Positions 13,545 through 25,404 of a stretch of 64,000 bases of DNA are shown here, one piece after another. The stretch spans positions 124,001 to 188,000 of the forward strand of contig JAJNNQ010000011.1 of the NCBI GenBank assembly GCA_027886175.1. The letters are read 5' to 3'. The stretch's first letter is position 1, and each line of letters begins with the position of its first letter. The notes beneath the pieces were generated by a model. It searched no databases, was not told the origin of the DNA, and saw only the letters and a list, made by a program, of their open reading frames with translations. The translations under genes and the position numbers were made by a program. The stretch comes from Phylloscopus collybita. Taxonomy: Eukaryota > Chordata > Aves > Passeriformes > Phylloscopidae.

Positions 13545-15029
13545 TTAGTTAAACAAACACTGAAAACACTCAGCAAGAGGAAGCAGCTCTTCTGCTTCTT
13601 CCTCTTGCCAAAACATCCAGGAAGGAATACTAACTGGACAAGAAGGCTCTGTGTCTGAACCTTCCTGTTCTTCATCTTTTTTTCTCTTTCTCCAGGAGGC
13701 GACAGCTGCCTGGGGCACTTTTGCTTCTGATGTTTTGGGGACATAGGGTCTCACACATCGGGAGGGAATCTACCGCAAGCCGGTGGGAGTGGAGACACAG
13801 GCGTACCCGCGCCTCCAGGTGACTAAATCATGAGGACTCTGTATCCTCAAAGTTTCTGGATCTTTGACAAGGACCTTTGGCCTTTCATGGGGTTCTAACA
13901 GAGAGCTCCCTCGAAAGTGCCTTGTCACCGGCGGGTTCATGGTCTCAAAGGAACAGTTAAGAAAATTCAAAGTGAACAGAGCACGGGCCAATCTCACAGA
14001 TGGTGGTTCAATTTTGAGGATTGGTTGCTGCTGACTGAGGACTCTTTTGAGGTTAAGATGAGTCCTCTCCACAATTGCTTGGCCTGTGGGAGAGTGGGGA
14101 ATCCCTGTTTTGTGTTTTACTTCTCATTGCTGTAAAAAGTTGCTGAATTCTTTAGATGTGTATGCTGGAGCATTATCTGTTTTCAAGGACTTTGGGATGC
14201 TTAATACAGCGAAAGCCTGGATAAAATGCTTGATAGCATCTCCAGCTTTCTCTCCTGTGTGGGCAGATGCAAAAACAGCTCCTGAGAACGTGTCGACAGA
14301 GACATGCACAAACTTTTGCTTTCCGAAAGGGGCAAAGTGCGTGACGTCTGATTGCCACACTTCACAGCTGGACAAACCTCGGGGATTGACACCTGTGGGC
14401 AGAGATGAGATTGCACATTTGTTACATTGTGAACAGTTGTTTACAATTGCTTTGGCTTGGTCACGAGTTAAATTAAACTGCCTGACCAGTCCAGGTGCAT
14501 TTTGGTGATGGAGTTGGTGACTGATTCTTGCTTGCTCAAAGTGATTTGGCAGAGGAGCTATCTCCACGGTGGTGGCAAGAGCATCAGCTCTCTTGTTTCC
14601 CTCTGCAATGAATCCTGGGAGTTCTGTGTGTGACCTGGTGTGCATCACAAAAAAGGGGTGTTCTCGGAGAGAAATAAGTTTCACGAGCTTAGAAAGCAAC
14701 TGAAAAAGTGTGATGTTAGAGACTTCTTGCAGCACAGACTGTTCTGCTCTAGAAACTATCCCTGCTACATAACTGGAATCTGTCACTAAATTAAAGGGTT
14801 CAGAAAATTTTTCAAATGCTCTGACAACTGCAGCCAATTCAGCAACCTGAGGTGAGCCTTCCACCTCTGCAACATCAGATTCCCACTGATGTGAATCGGG
14901 ATCTCGCCAAGTCATTACCGACTTGTGAGATTTACCCGACGCGTCTGTGAACACTGTCAGTGCATTAAGTGGTTTTCTGCTTTGCATAGTTTTCAGCTCT
15001 AAATGAAATTGGACATCAGCACTGAACAT
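13545..15029 (-). pseudogene. pol: pol fragment of ERV-A (RNase H and integrase), left copy, two in-frame stops
   Basis: In sense order the first 301 codons (15029 to 14127) contain an RNase H domain with acidic residues D29 (FTDAS), E64 (VAEL), D84 (TDSS) and D149 (RADA). The integrase zinc-binding region follows (H171/H175, C202/C205), then the first two catalytic aspartates D228 (WQSD) and D285 (KTDN). A TGA at 14124-14126 interrupts. The same frame continues and contains the glutamate 36 residues after D285, completing the DDE spacing, until a TAG at 13770-13772. A third open piece reaches 13545 and covers the C-terminal tail. Reverse transcriptase is missing upstream. All breaks match the right copy, so they predate the duplication or were homogenised by conversion. 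Confidence 0.9.
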
Positions 15030-15042
15030 TTTAAACCTAAAC

Positions 15043-15121
15043 CTATTCTAAACCTAACAATAAAACTCTTCATGCTGAATTTTCAGCTAAGGCCTGCACA
15101 TATTATTTTTGCAGAGTCATA
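15043..15121 (-). repeat. 5' LTR remnant of left ERV-A (79 bp)
   Basis: This equals the first 79 sense bases of the 3' LTR and then jumps straight into pol. TTTAGAATAG at the breakpoint is followed by GTTTAGGTTTAAA, so short TTAGGTTTA-type microhomology could have guided the deletion. Confidence 0.88.
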
Positions 15122-15127
15122 GAGGAC
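15122..15127. repeat. Target-site duplication GAGGAC, other side of left ERV-A
   Basis: Second copy of the 6-bp duplication; the interrupted satellite monomer resumes with GCTTTGGTTTCCCATGG. Confidence 0.9.
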
Positions 15128-18100
15128 GCTTTGGTTTCCCATGGAAAAGGGCCACCCTTGGTGTCAAATGCTGTCTGCTTGCCAATGGGCTTATGACTAC
15201 TGAAATTCCATACAAATGAGAATATCTCCCAGGTGCAATCTAACACCAGATGGAAATTTCTCTGCCCTTGTGGTTCCAAAGGCCTCCTACAAATTTCCAT
15301 CAGGAACCTAGTGTGGAGACTTTGGTTTCCCATGGAAAAGGACCACCGTTCCTGTCTAATGCTGTCTGCCTGGCACTGAGGTTATGAGTGCTGAAGTTCC
15401 ATACAAATGAGGATATCTCCCAGGTGTAATCTACCACCGGGTCGAAGTTTGTCTGCCCTCGTAGTGCCAAAGCCCTCCTAAAAACTGACATCAGGAACGT
15501 GGGGTGGAGACTTTGTTTTCCCATGGAAATGGGCCACCGTTTGTGTCTAATGCTATGTGCCTGCCACTGGGCTTATGCCTAGTAAAATCCCATACAATGA
15601 GGATATCTCCCAGATGGAGTCTACGACCAGATGAAAGTTTGTCTGCCCTTGTTATGCCAACGGCCTCCTACAAACTGACATCAGGAATCTGGAGAGGACG
15701 CTTTGGTTTCCCATGGAAAAGGGCCACCCTTGGTGTTTAATGCTGTCTCCTTGCCACTGGGCTTATGACTACTGAAATTACATACAAATGAGGATATCTC
15801 CCAGATGCAATATGCCACCAGATGGAAGTTTGTCTGCTCTTGCAGTGCCAAAGGCCTCCTTCAAACTGACATTCAGAACCTCACATGGAGACTTTGGTTT
15901 CCTATGAAAAAGGCCCACCGTTCATATTTAATGCTGTCTGTCTGCAACTGGGCTTCTGAGTACTAAAATTCCACTAAAATTCCATAAAAATGAGGACATC
16001 TCCGAGGTGCAATCTACCGCCAGATGGAAGTTTGTCTGCCCTTGTAGTGCCAAAGGCCTCCTAAAAACTGACATCAGGAACATAGGATGGATAATTTGTT
16101 TTTCCATTGAAAAGGGCCACCGTTCGTGTCTAATGCTGTCTGCCTGCCAGCGGGCATAAGCCTACTAAAATTACCTACAAATGAGGATATCTCCCAAATG
16201 CAATTTCCCAGATGGAAGTTTCTCTGCCCTTTTAATGCCAAAGGCCTCCTACAAACTGATATCAGGGGCCTGCGTTGGAGACTTTGTTTTCCCATGGAAA
16301 AGGGCCACCGTTCGTGTCTAATGCTGTCTGCCTGCCACTGGGCTTCTACCTGCTGAAATTCCATACAAATGAGGATATCTCCCCAATGCAATCAGCCACC
16401 AGACGGAAGTTTGTTTGCCCTTGTACTGCCAAAGGCCTCCTAAAACCTGACATCAGGAACGTGGCATGGAGACTTTGGCTGCCCATGGGAAAAGGGCCAC
16501 CGTTCATGTCTAATGCTGTCTGCCTGCCACTGGGCTTCTACCTGCTGAAATTCCATACAAATGAGGATTTCTCCCCGATTGAATCAACCAGCAGATGGAA
16601 GATTGTCTGCCCATGTAGTGCCAAAGCCTTCCTAGAAACGGACGTCAGGAACGTGGGGTGGAGACTTTGGTTTCCTATAGAAATGGGCCACCGTTCGTGT
16701 GTAATGCTGTCTGCCTGCCACTGGGCTTCTTCCTACTAAAATTCCACTAAAATTCCATAGAAACGAGGATATCTCCCAGGTGCAATCTACAACCAGATGG
16801 AAGTTTCTCTGCCTGTATGTTGGAAAAGGCCTCCTACAAAGTGACATCAGCAATGAGCGCGGAGATTTGGGTTTCCCATGGAAATGGGCCACCGTTCGTG
16901 TCTAATGGTGTCTGCCAGCCACTGGGGTTATGCCTGCTAAAATTCCTCACAAATGAGGATATCTCCCAGATGGAATCCACCACCAGTTCGAAGTTTGTTT
17001 GCCCTTGTAGTGCCAAAGGCCTCCTAAAAACTGACATCAGGAACCTGGAGTGGTGTCTTTGGTTTCTCATGGAAATGGGCCACCGTTCGTGTCTAATGAT
17101 TTCTGCCGGCCATTGGGCTTCTGCCTACGAAAATTCCACTGAAATTCCAGACAAATGAAGACATCTCCCGGGTGCAGTCTATCGCCAGATATAAGTTTGT
17201 CTGCTCTTATAGTGCCAAATGCTTCCTGCAAACTGACATCAGGAATCTGGGGTGGAGACTTTGGTTTCCCATGGAAATGGGCCACCGTTCGCGTCTAATG
17301 ATGTGTGCCTGCCACTAGGCTTCTGCCTATTAAAATTCCACTAAAATTCCATACATATGCGGATGTCTCTCAGGTGTAATCTACCACCAGATGGAAGTTT
17401 GTCTGCCCCTGTAGAGCCAAAGGCTTCCTACAAATTGACATCAGGAACCTGGGGCGGAGATTTTGGTTTCCCAAGAAAAAGGGCTACCGTTCGTGTCTAA
17501 TGCTGTCTGCCTGCCACTGGGATTATGGCTACTAAAATTACATACAAATGAGGATATCTCCCAGATGGAATCTACCAGCAGTTGGAAGTTTGTCTACTCT
17601 TGTAGTGCCAGAGGCCTCCTAGGAAATGACATCAGGAACGTGGGGTGGAGACTTAGGTTTCCCATGGAAAAGGGCTGCCGTTCGTATCTAATGCTGTCTG
17701 CTTGGCATTGTGGTTATGAGTGCTGAAGTTCCACACAAATGAGGATATCTCCCAGGTGCAATCTACCACCAGGTGGAAGTTTGTCTGCTCTCGTAGTGCC
17801 AAAGGCCTCCTAAAAAATGACATCCGGAACGTGGGGTGGAGACTTTTGTTTCCCATGGAATAGGGCCACCTTTTGTGTCTAATGCTATCTGCCTGCCACT
17901 GGGCTTATGCCTAGTAAAATTCCATGCAAATGAGGATATCTCCCAGATGGAATCTAGCACCAGTTGAAAGTTTGTCTGCCCTTGTAGTGCCAACGGCCTC
18001 CTACAAACTGACATCAGGAATCTGGAGAGGACGCTTTGGTTTCCCATGGGAAGGGGCCACCCTTGGTGTTTAATGCTGTCTCCTTGCCACTGGGCTTATG

Positions 18101-21100
18101 ACTACTGAAATTACATACAAATGAGGATATCTCCCAGATGCAATATGCCACCAGGTGGAAGTTTGTCTGCTCTTGCAGTGCCAAAGGCCTCCTTCAAACT
18201 GATATCTGGAACCTGGCACGGAGACTTTGGTTTCCTATGGAAAAGGCCCACCGTTCGTGTTTAATGCAGTCTGTCTGCCACTGGGCTTCTGAGTACTAAA
18301 ATTCCACTAAAATTCCATAAAAATGAGGACATCTCCGAGGTGCAATCTACCGCCAGATGGAAGTTTGTCTGCCCTTGTAGTGCCAAAGGCCTCCTAAAAA
18401 TTGACATCAGGAACATAGTATGGATAATTTGTTTTTCCCATGGAAAAAGGCCACCGTTCGTGTCTAATGCAGTCTGCCTGCCAGTGGGCATATGACTTCT
18501 AAAATTCCATAGAAATGAGGATATCTCCCAAATGCAATTTTCCACCAGATGGAAGTTTGTCTACCCTTTTAATGCCAAAGGCCTTTTAAAAACAGACATC
18601 AGGATCTTGGGTAAGAGACTTTGGTTTCCCATGGAAATGGGCCACCGTTTGTGTCTAATGCTGTCTGCCTGGCACTGGGCTTATGCCTAGTAAAATTCCA
18701 TACAAATGAGGATATCTCCCCGATGCAATACACCACCAGAGGGAAATTTGTCTTCCCAGGTGCAATCTAACACCAGATATAAGTTTCTCTGCCCTTGTGG
18801 TTCCAATGGCCTCCTACAAACCTACTTCAGGAACCTGGGGTGGAGACTTTGTTTTCCCATGGAAAAGGACCACCGTTCCTGTCTAATATTGCCTGCCTGG
18901 CACTGTGGTTATGACTGTAAAGTTCCATACAAATGAGGATATCTCCCAGGTGCAATCTACCACAAGGTGGAAGTTTGTCTGCCCTTGTAGTGCCAAAGGC
19001 CTCCTTCAAACTGACATCAGCAACATAGGATGGATAATTTGCTTTTCCATGGAAAAGGGCCACTGTTCGACTCTAATACTGTCTGCCTGCCACTGGGCAT
19101 ATGCCTACTAAAATTCCTTACAAATGAAGATATCTCCCAAATGCAATTTCCCACCAGATTGAAGTTTGTCTACCCTTTTAATTACAAAGGCCTCCTAAAA
19201 ACTTACATCGGGAACGTGGGATGGAGACTTTGGTTTCCCAAGGAAATGGGCCTCCGTTCGTGTCTAATGCTGTCGGCCAGCTACTGGGTTTATGACTACT
19301 AAAATTCCACCAAAATTCTATACACATGAGGATATCTCCCAGGTGCAGTCTACCACCAGATGGAAATTTGTCTACCCTTTTTATGCCAAAGGCCTCCTAA
19401 AAACTGACATTAGGAACCTAGGTTGGAGACTTTGGTTTCCTATGGAAATGGGCCACTATTCCTGTCTAATTCTGTCTGCGTGCCGCTGGGATTCTGCCTG
19501 CTAAAATTCCATTTAATTCCATACATATGAGAATATGTCCCAGTTGCAATCTAACACCAGATTAAAGTTTCTCTGCCCTTGTGTTTCCAAAGGCCTCCTA
19601 CAAACTGACATCAGGAAGCTGGGGTGGAGACTTAGGTTTCCCATGGAAAAGGACCACTGTTCCTGTCGAATGCTGTCTGCCTGGCACTGTGGTTATGACT
19701 GCTGAAGTTCCATACAAATGAGGATATTTCCCAGGTGCAATCTACCACCAGATGGAAGTTTGTCTGCCCTTGTTGTGCCAAATGCCTCCTAAAAACTGAC
19801 AGCAGGAACGTGGGGTGGAGACTTTGGTTTCCCATGGAAATGGGCCACCCTTTGTGTCTAATGCTATGTGCCTGCCACTGGGCTTATGCCTAGTAAAATC
19901 CCATACAAATGAGGTTATCTCCCAGATGGAGTCTACCACCAGTTGAAAGTGTGTCTGCCCTTGTAATGACAACGGCCTCTGACAAACTGACATTAGGAAT
20001 CTGGAGAGGACGCTTTGGTTTCCCATGGAAAAGGGCCACCCTTGGTGTTTAATGCTGTCTCCTTGGCACTGGGCTTATGACTACTGAAATTACATACAAA
20101 TGAGGATATCTCCCAGATGCAATATGCCACCAGATGGAAGTTTGTCTGCTCTTGCAGTGCCAAAGGCCTCCTTCAAACTGACATTCGGAACCTCACCTGG
20201 AGACTTTGGTTTCCTATAGAAAAGGCCCACCGTTCATGTTTAATGCTGTCTGTCTACCACTGGGCTTCTGAGCACTAAAATACCACTAAAATACAAAAAA
20301 AATAGGGAATATCTCCGAGGTGCAATCTACTGCCAGATGGAAGTTTGTCTGCCCTTGTAGTGCCAAAGGCCTCCTAAAAACTAACATCAGGAACATAGGA
20401 TGGATAATTTGTTTTATCATGGAAAAGGGCCACCTTTCGTGTCTAATGCTGTCTGCCTGCCAGTGGGCATATGCCTACTAAAATTCCCTACAAATGAGGA
20501 TATCTCCCAAATGCAATTTCCCACCAGATGGAAGTTTGTCTGCCCTTTTAATGCCAAAGGCCTCTGACAAACTCACTTCGGGAGCCTGGGGTGGAGACTT
20601 TGTTTTCCCATGGAAAAGGGTCACCGTTCGTGTCTAATGCTGTCTGCCTGCCACTGGGCTTCTACCTGCTGAAATTCCATACAAATGAGGATATCTCCCC
20701 GATGCAATCAACCACCTGATGGAAGTTTGTCTGCTCTTGTACTGCCAACGGCCTCCTAAAACCTGACATCGGGAACGTGGTGTGGAGACTTTGTTTTCCC
20801 ATGGAAAAGGACCACCGTTCGTGTCTAATGCTGTCTTCCTGGTTCTGTGGTTATGACTGCTGAAGTTCCATACAAATGAGGATATCTCCCAGATGCAATA
20901 TGCCACCAGATTGAAGTTTTTCTGCTCTTGCAGCGCCAAAGGCCTCCGTCAAACTGATATCCGGTACCTGGCCGAGAGACTTTGTTTCCTATGGAAAAGG
21001 CCCACCGTTCGTGTTTAATGCTGTCTGTCTGCCACTGGGCATATGCCTTCTAAAATTCCATACAAATGAGGATATCTCCCAAATGCAATTTCCCACCAGA

Positions 21101-21550
21101 TGGAAGTTTGTCTGCCCTCGTAGTGCCAAAGGCCTTCTAAAAACTGACATCAGGAACGTGCCGTAGAGACTTTGGTTTCCCATGGAAAAGGTCCATTGTT
21201 TGTGTCTAATGCTATGTGCCTGCCACTTGGCTTATGCCTAGGAAAATTCCATACAAATGAGGATATCTCCCAGATGGAATCTACCACCAGTTGAAAGTTT
21301 GTCTGCCCTTGTAATGCCAACGGCCTCCTACAAACTGACATCAGGAATCTGGAGAGGACGCTTTGGTTTCCCATGGAAAGGGGCCACCGTTGGTAATTAA
21401 TGCTGTCTCCTGGCCACTGGGCTTATGACTACTGAAATTACATAAAAATGAGGATATCTCCCAGACGCAATATGCCACCAGATGGAAGTTTGTCTGCTCT
21501 TGTTGTGCCAAAGGCCTCCTACAAACTGATATCAGGAATGTGGGGTTGAG
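15128..21550. repeat. Satellite array, inner left arm
   Basis: Same monomer family as 1-11378. Coordinates pair with the right arm at a sum of 63500 up to about 17726 and at 65481 from about 19742, so about 1,981 bp (roughly ten monomers) is extra here. About 17760-18050 and 19740-20030 are near-copies at an offset of 1979, which points to unequal exchange. The array ends mid-monomer after GGGGTTGAG, where the minisatellite begins. Confidence 0.92.
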
Positions 21551-22129
21551 TCCCCTCCATAGCCCTCAATATCCCCTCTGGAGCCCCCAATGTCTCCTCC
21601 ATAGCCCCAAATGTCCCCTCCATAGCCTTCCATGTCTCGTATGGAGCCCCCAATATCACCTCCATAGCCCCCAATGTACCACCATAGACCTCAATGTCCC
21701 CTATGGAGCCCCAATGTCCCATACGGAGCCGCCAATATCCCCTCCATAGCCCCCAATGTCCCCTCCAAAGCCCTCGATGTCTTTTATGGAGTCCCCAATG
21801 TCCCCTATGGCGCCCCCAATGTCCCCTACATAGGCCACAATGTTCACACCATAGCCCTCAATGTCCCTTATGGAGCCCGCAATGTCCTCTCCATAGCCCC
21901 CAATCTCCCCTCCAGAGCCCACAATATCTCACCCATAGCCCTCTATGTCCCCTATGGATCCCCCAATGTCCCTTATGGAGCCCCCAATGTCCCCTCCATA
22001 GCTCGCAATGTCCCCTATGGAGCCGTCAATGTCCCCTCTGGAGCCCGCAATGTCCCCTAAAGAGCCCCTAATGTCCCCTATGCAACCCCCAATGTCCCAT
22101 CTGGAGCCCCCAATGTCCACTCCATAGCC

Positions 22130-22380
22130 AACAATGTCCAATATGGAGTTCCCAAAGTCCCCTATGGAGCCCCCAATGTCCCCTCCAAAGCCCCCAATGT
22201 CCCCTCTGGAGCCCCCAATGTCCTCTCCATAGCCCACAACGTCCAATATGGAGTTCCCAAAGTCCCCTATGGAGCCCCCAATGTCCTCTCCAAAGCCCCC
22301 AATGTCCCCTCTGGAGCCCCCAATGTCCACTCCATAGCCCACAATGTCCAATATGGAGTTCCCAAAGTCCCCAATGGAGC
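22130..22380. repeat. 105-bp higher-order repeat (5 x 21 bp), three copies
   Basis: The uncommon segment TCCAATATGGAGTTCCCAAA recurs at about 22137, 22242 and 22347, exactly 105 bp apart, with matching flanking variants. The mirror region of the right arm (about 43100-43350) has the same triplet. Confidence 0.85.
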
Positions 22381-23619
22381 CCCCAATGTCCCCTTCACAG
22401 CCCTCAGTGTCCCCACCATAGCCCACAATGACCCCTCCCTAGCCCTCAGTGTTCCCTCCATAGCCCCCAATGTCCCTTCAGGTGACCCCAATGTCCCCTC
22501 CATAGCCCTCAGTGCCCCCTCCAAAGCCCCCAATGTCCCCTCCATGCCCCTAATGGCCCATCCAAACCCACAATGGCCCCTCCATAGTCGCCAATGTACC
22601 CCCTAGAGCCCCCAATGTCCCTTCCATAGCCCTCAATGTCCTCTCTGGAGCCCTCAATGTCCCCTCTGTAGCCCCCAGGGTCACATCCATAGCCTCCAAT
22701 GTCCCCTCTGCAGCCCCCCCATGACCCCTCCATAGTCCTCAATGTCCCCTCAGGAGCCCCCAATGTCCTCTATGGAGCCCCCAATGTCCCCTCTGGAACC
22801 CAAAATTTCCCCTCCATAGCCCTCAATTTCCCCTCGGCAGCCCCCAATGTCCACTCCGTAGCCCACAATGTCCCCTCTGGAGCACTCAATGTTTCCTATG
22901 GAGCCCCCAATGTCCCCTCCATAGCCATCAATATCTCCTATGGAGCCCCCAATGCCCCCTCTTGAGTCCCCAATGTCCCCTCTGGAGCCCCCAATGTCCC
23001 CTCCATAGCCCTCAATATTCACTCTCTAGTACCCAGTGTCACCTTCATAGCCCTCAATGTCCCCTATGGACCCCCCAATGCCCCCTCCATAGCCCCCAAT
23101 ATCCCCTATGGAGCCCTCAATGTCCCCTCTGGAGCCCTCAATGTCCCCTCTGGAGCCCTCAAAGTCCCCTCCATAGCCCCCAATGTCCCCTCTGGAGCCC
23201 TTAATGTTCCCTCTGTAGCGCCCAGTGTCCCCTATGGATCCCCCAATGTCCCCTCCATAGCCCCCAATGTCCCCTCCATAGCGCCCAATGTCTCCTCTGG
23301 AGCCCTCAATGTCCCCTCCATAGCCCTCAATGTCCCCTCTTGAGCCCCCAATGTCCCCTATGGAGCCCCCAATGTACCCTCCATTGCCCTCAGTATCGCC
23401 TCTGGAGTTGTCAATGTCCCCTCCATAGCCCCCAATGTCCCCTATGGAGCCCCTAATGTCCTCTCCATAGCCCCCAATGTCCCCTCTGGAGCCCCCCATG
23501 TCCCCTCCATAGCCCTCCATGTCCCCTCCATAGCCCTCAATGTCTCCTATGGAACTCCTAATGTCCCCTCCATAGCCCCCAATGTCCCCTCTGGAGCCTC
23601 CCATGTCCCCTCCATAGCC

Positions 23620-24320
23620 CCCAATGTCCCCTCCCTAGCCCTCAATGTCCCCTATGGAGCCCCCAATGTCCCCTCCCTAGTCCCCAATGTCCCCTCTGGA
23701 GCCTTCAATGTCCCATCTGGAGCCCTCATTGTACCCTACGGAGCCCTCAATGTCCACTCTGGAGCCCCCAATATCCCCTCTTGAGCCCCCAATGTCCCCT
23801 CCATAGCCCTCAATATCCCCTCTCTAGCCCCCTGTGTCACCTCCATAGCTCTCAATGTCCCCTATGGAGCCCCCAATGTTCCCTCTGGAGCCCTCAATGT
23901 CCCCTCTAGAGCCCGCAATTTCCACTATGGAGCCCCCAATGTCCCCTCCATAGCCCCCAATATCCCCTCTGGAGCCCCCCATGTCCCCTCCATAGCCCCC
24001 AATGTCCCCTCCCTAGTCCTCAATGTCCCCTATGGAGCCCCCAATGTCCCCTCCCTAGTCCCCAATGTCCCCTCTGGAGCCTTCAATGTCCCATCTGGAG
24101 CCCTCATTGTACCCTACAGAGCCCTCAATGTCCACTCTGGAGCCCCCAATATCCCCTCTTGAGCACCCAATGTCCCCTCCATAGCCCTCAATATCCCCTC
24201 TGTAGCCCCCTGTGTCACCTCCATAGCTCTCAATGTCCCCTATGGAGCCCCCAATGTTCCCTCTGGAGCCCTCAATGTCCCCTCTAGAGCCCGCAATTTC
24301 CACTATGGAGCCCCCAATGT
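23620..24320. repeat. 378-bp higher-order duplication (18 x 21 bp) in the minisatellite
   Basis: CCCTCCCTAGTCCCCAATG occurs at 23671 and again at 24049, 378 bp apart. Both are followed by the same rare variants (GAGCCTTCAATGTCCCATC, CTCATTGTACCCTA). In the right arm the equivalent copies lie on either side of ERV-B. Confidence 0.8.
23986..23991. other. Unoccupied integration site matching ERV-B's target in the other arm
   Basis: CCCTCC here is the reverse complement of the GGAGGG duplicated around ERV-B (36342-36347 and 41721-41726). The flanks agree: GGAGCCCCCCATGTCCC on one side corresponds to the sequence beyond 41726, and ATAGCCCCCAATGTCCCC on the other to the sequence before 36342. The left arm thus keeps the pre-insertion state. 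Confidence 0.85.
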
Positions 24321-25404
24321 CCCCTCCTGAGCACCCAAGGTCCCCTTAATAGCCCTCAATGTCCCCTCTGGAGACCTATATGTCCCCTATGGAGCCCCCA
24401 ATGTCCCTTCTTGAGAACCCAATGTCCCCTCAGGATCCCCCAATGTCCCCTCCACAGCCCTCAATGTCCGCTCCATAGCTCTCAATGACCTCTTCAAAGC
24501 CCTCAGTGTCCTCTCCAAAGCCCCCAACATCCCCTCTGGAGCCCCCAATGTCCCCTCTGTAGCCCACAATGTCCCCTCCATAGCCCTCAATGTCCCCTCT
24601 GGAGCCCCCAATGTCCACTATGGAGCCCCCAATGTCCCCTCCATAGCCCCCTATGTCTTCTCCCTAGCCCTCAATGTCCCCTCTGGATCCCCCAATGTCC
24701 TCTCCGTAGCCCCCAATGTCCCCTACATAGCCCTCAATGTCACCTCCATCGCCCTAAATGTCCCCTACTGAGCCCCCAATATCCCCTCCATTGCTCTCAA
24801 TGGCCCCTCTGGAGCCTTCAATGTCCCCTCCATAGCCTTCAATGTCCCCTATGGATCCCAAATATCCCCTCTTGAGCCCCCAATGTCCCCTCCATAGCCG
24901 TCAACATCCCCTCTGGTGCCCTCAATATCCCCTCCATAGCCTTCAATGTCCCCTATGGAGCCCTCAATGTCCCCTCTGGTTCCCCAAATGTCCCCTCCGT
25001 AGCCCCCAATGTCCCCTCATGGCCTCCAAATTACCCTTCATAGCCCTCAATGTCCCCTCTGGAGCCCTCAATGTCCCCTCTGGAGCCCTCAATGTCCCCT
25101 CCACAGCCCCCAGTGTCCCCTCTTGAGCCCCTAATGTCCCCTCCATAGCCCTCAATGTCTCCTCTGGAGCCCTCAATGTCACCTCCATAGACCTCGATGT
25201 CCCCTATGGAGGCTCGAATGTCCCCTTTGTAGGCCCCAAAGTACCTTCCATAGCCCACAATGTCCCCTCCATAGCCCTCAATGTCCCTTAAGGAGCCCCC
25301 AATGTCCCCTCCATAGCCATCAATATCCCCTCTGGAGCCCTCAATGTCCCCTGCAAAGCCCTCAATATCCCCTATGGAGCCTCCAATGTCCCCACTGTAG
25401 CCCC

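Larger units (their letters stand above)
11385..15121 (-). mobile_element. ERV-A, truncated alpharetrovirus-like endogenous retrovirus, left copy
   Basis: A 3,737-bp provirus in minus orientation within the satellite. In sense order it has a 79-bp remnant of the 5' LTR, an RNase H-integrase segment of pol, env, a polypurine tract and a complete 716-bp 3' LTR. Primer-binding site, gag, protease and reverse transcriptase are absent; the LTR remnant joins pol directly at about 15042/15043. It mirrors 48379-52115 base for base (coordinates sum to 63500, no indels). The env product has the cysteine-flanked internal fusion region, LQNRAAID segment and CX6CC motif of the avian sarcoma/leukosis group. 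The element cannot make reverse transcriptase or Gag, and its remaining frames carry stops. Confidence 0.93.
21551..25404. repeat. 21-bp minisatellite, left arm (C-rich on plus strand)
   Basis: Units close to ATGTCCCCTCCATAGCCCCCA repeat without interruption. Main variants are CTCCATAGC, CTCTGGAGC and CTATGGAGC in the middle, and CCCCAATG or CCTCAATG at the junction. Because 21 is divisible by three, frames stay open for up to 192 codons (for example the minus-strand frame 23604-23026 with [14 protein letters not shown]-like heptads); these are not called as genes. The minus strand carries a run of three to five G about every 10 bases. I do not recognise the family. Confidence 0.93.

Noticed and set aside
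1..21550. Dozens of 60-125 codon open frames on both strands, some starting with MGNQSL or METLVSHG
   Set aside because: They recur once per satellite monomer, on both strands and in shifting frames, with no codon constraint or known domain; they are by-products of the repeat.
21700..23604. Long glycine-rich or proline-rich frames (GGSRGDI, CPLWSPQ, NVPSIAP heptads) up to 192 codons
   Set aside because: The 21-bp unit is a multiple of three, so any stop-free frame stays open; several frames are open at once and there is no sign of a real start, splice site or conservation.
21551..25404. CRISPR-like regular short repeats
   Set aside because: Units are directly adjacent with no unique spacers, and the genome is vertebrate.
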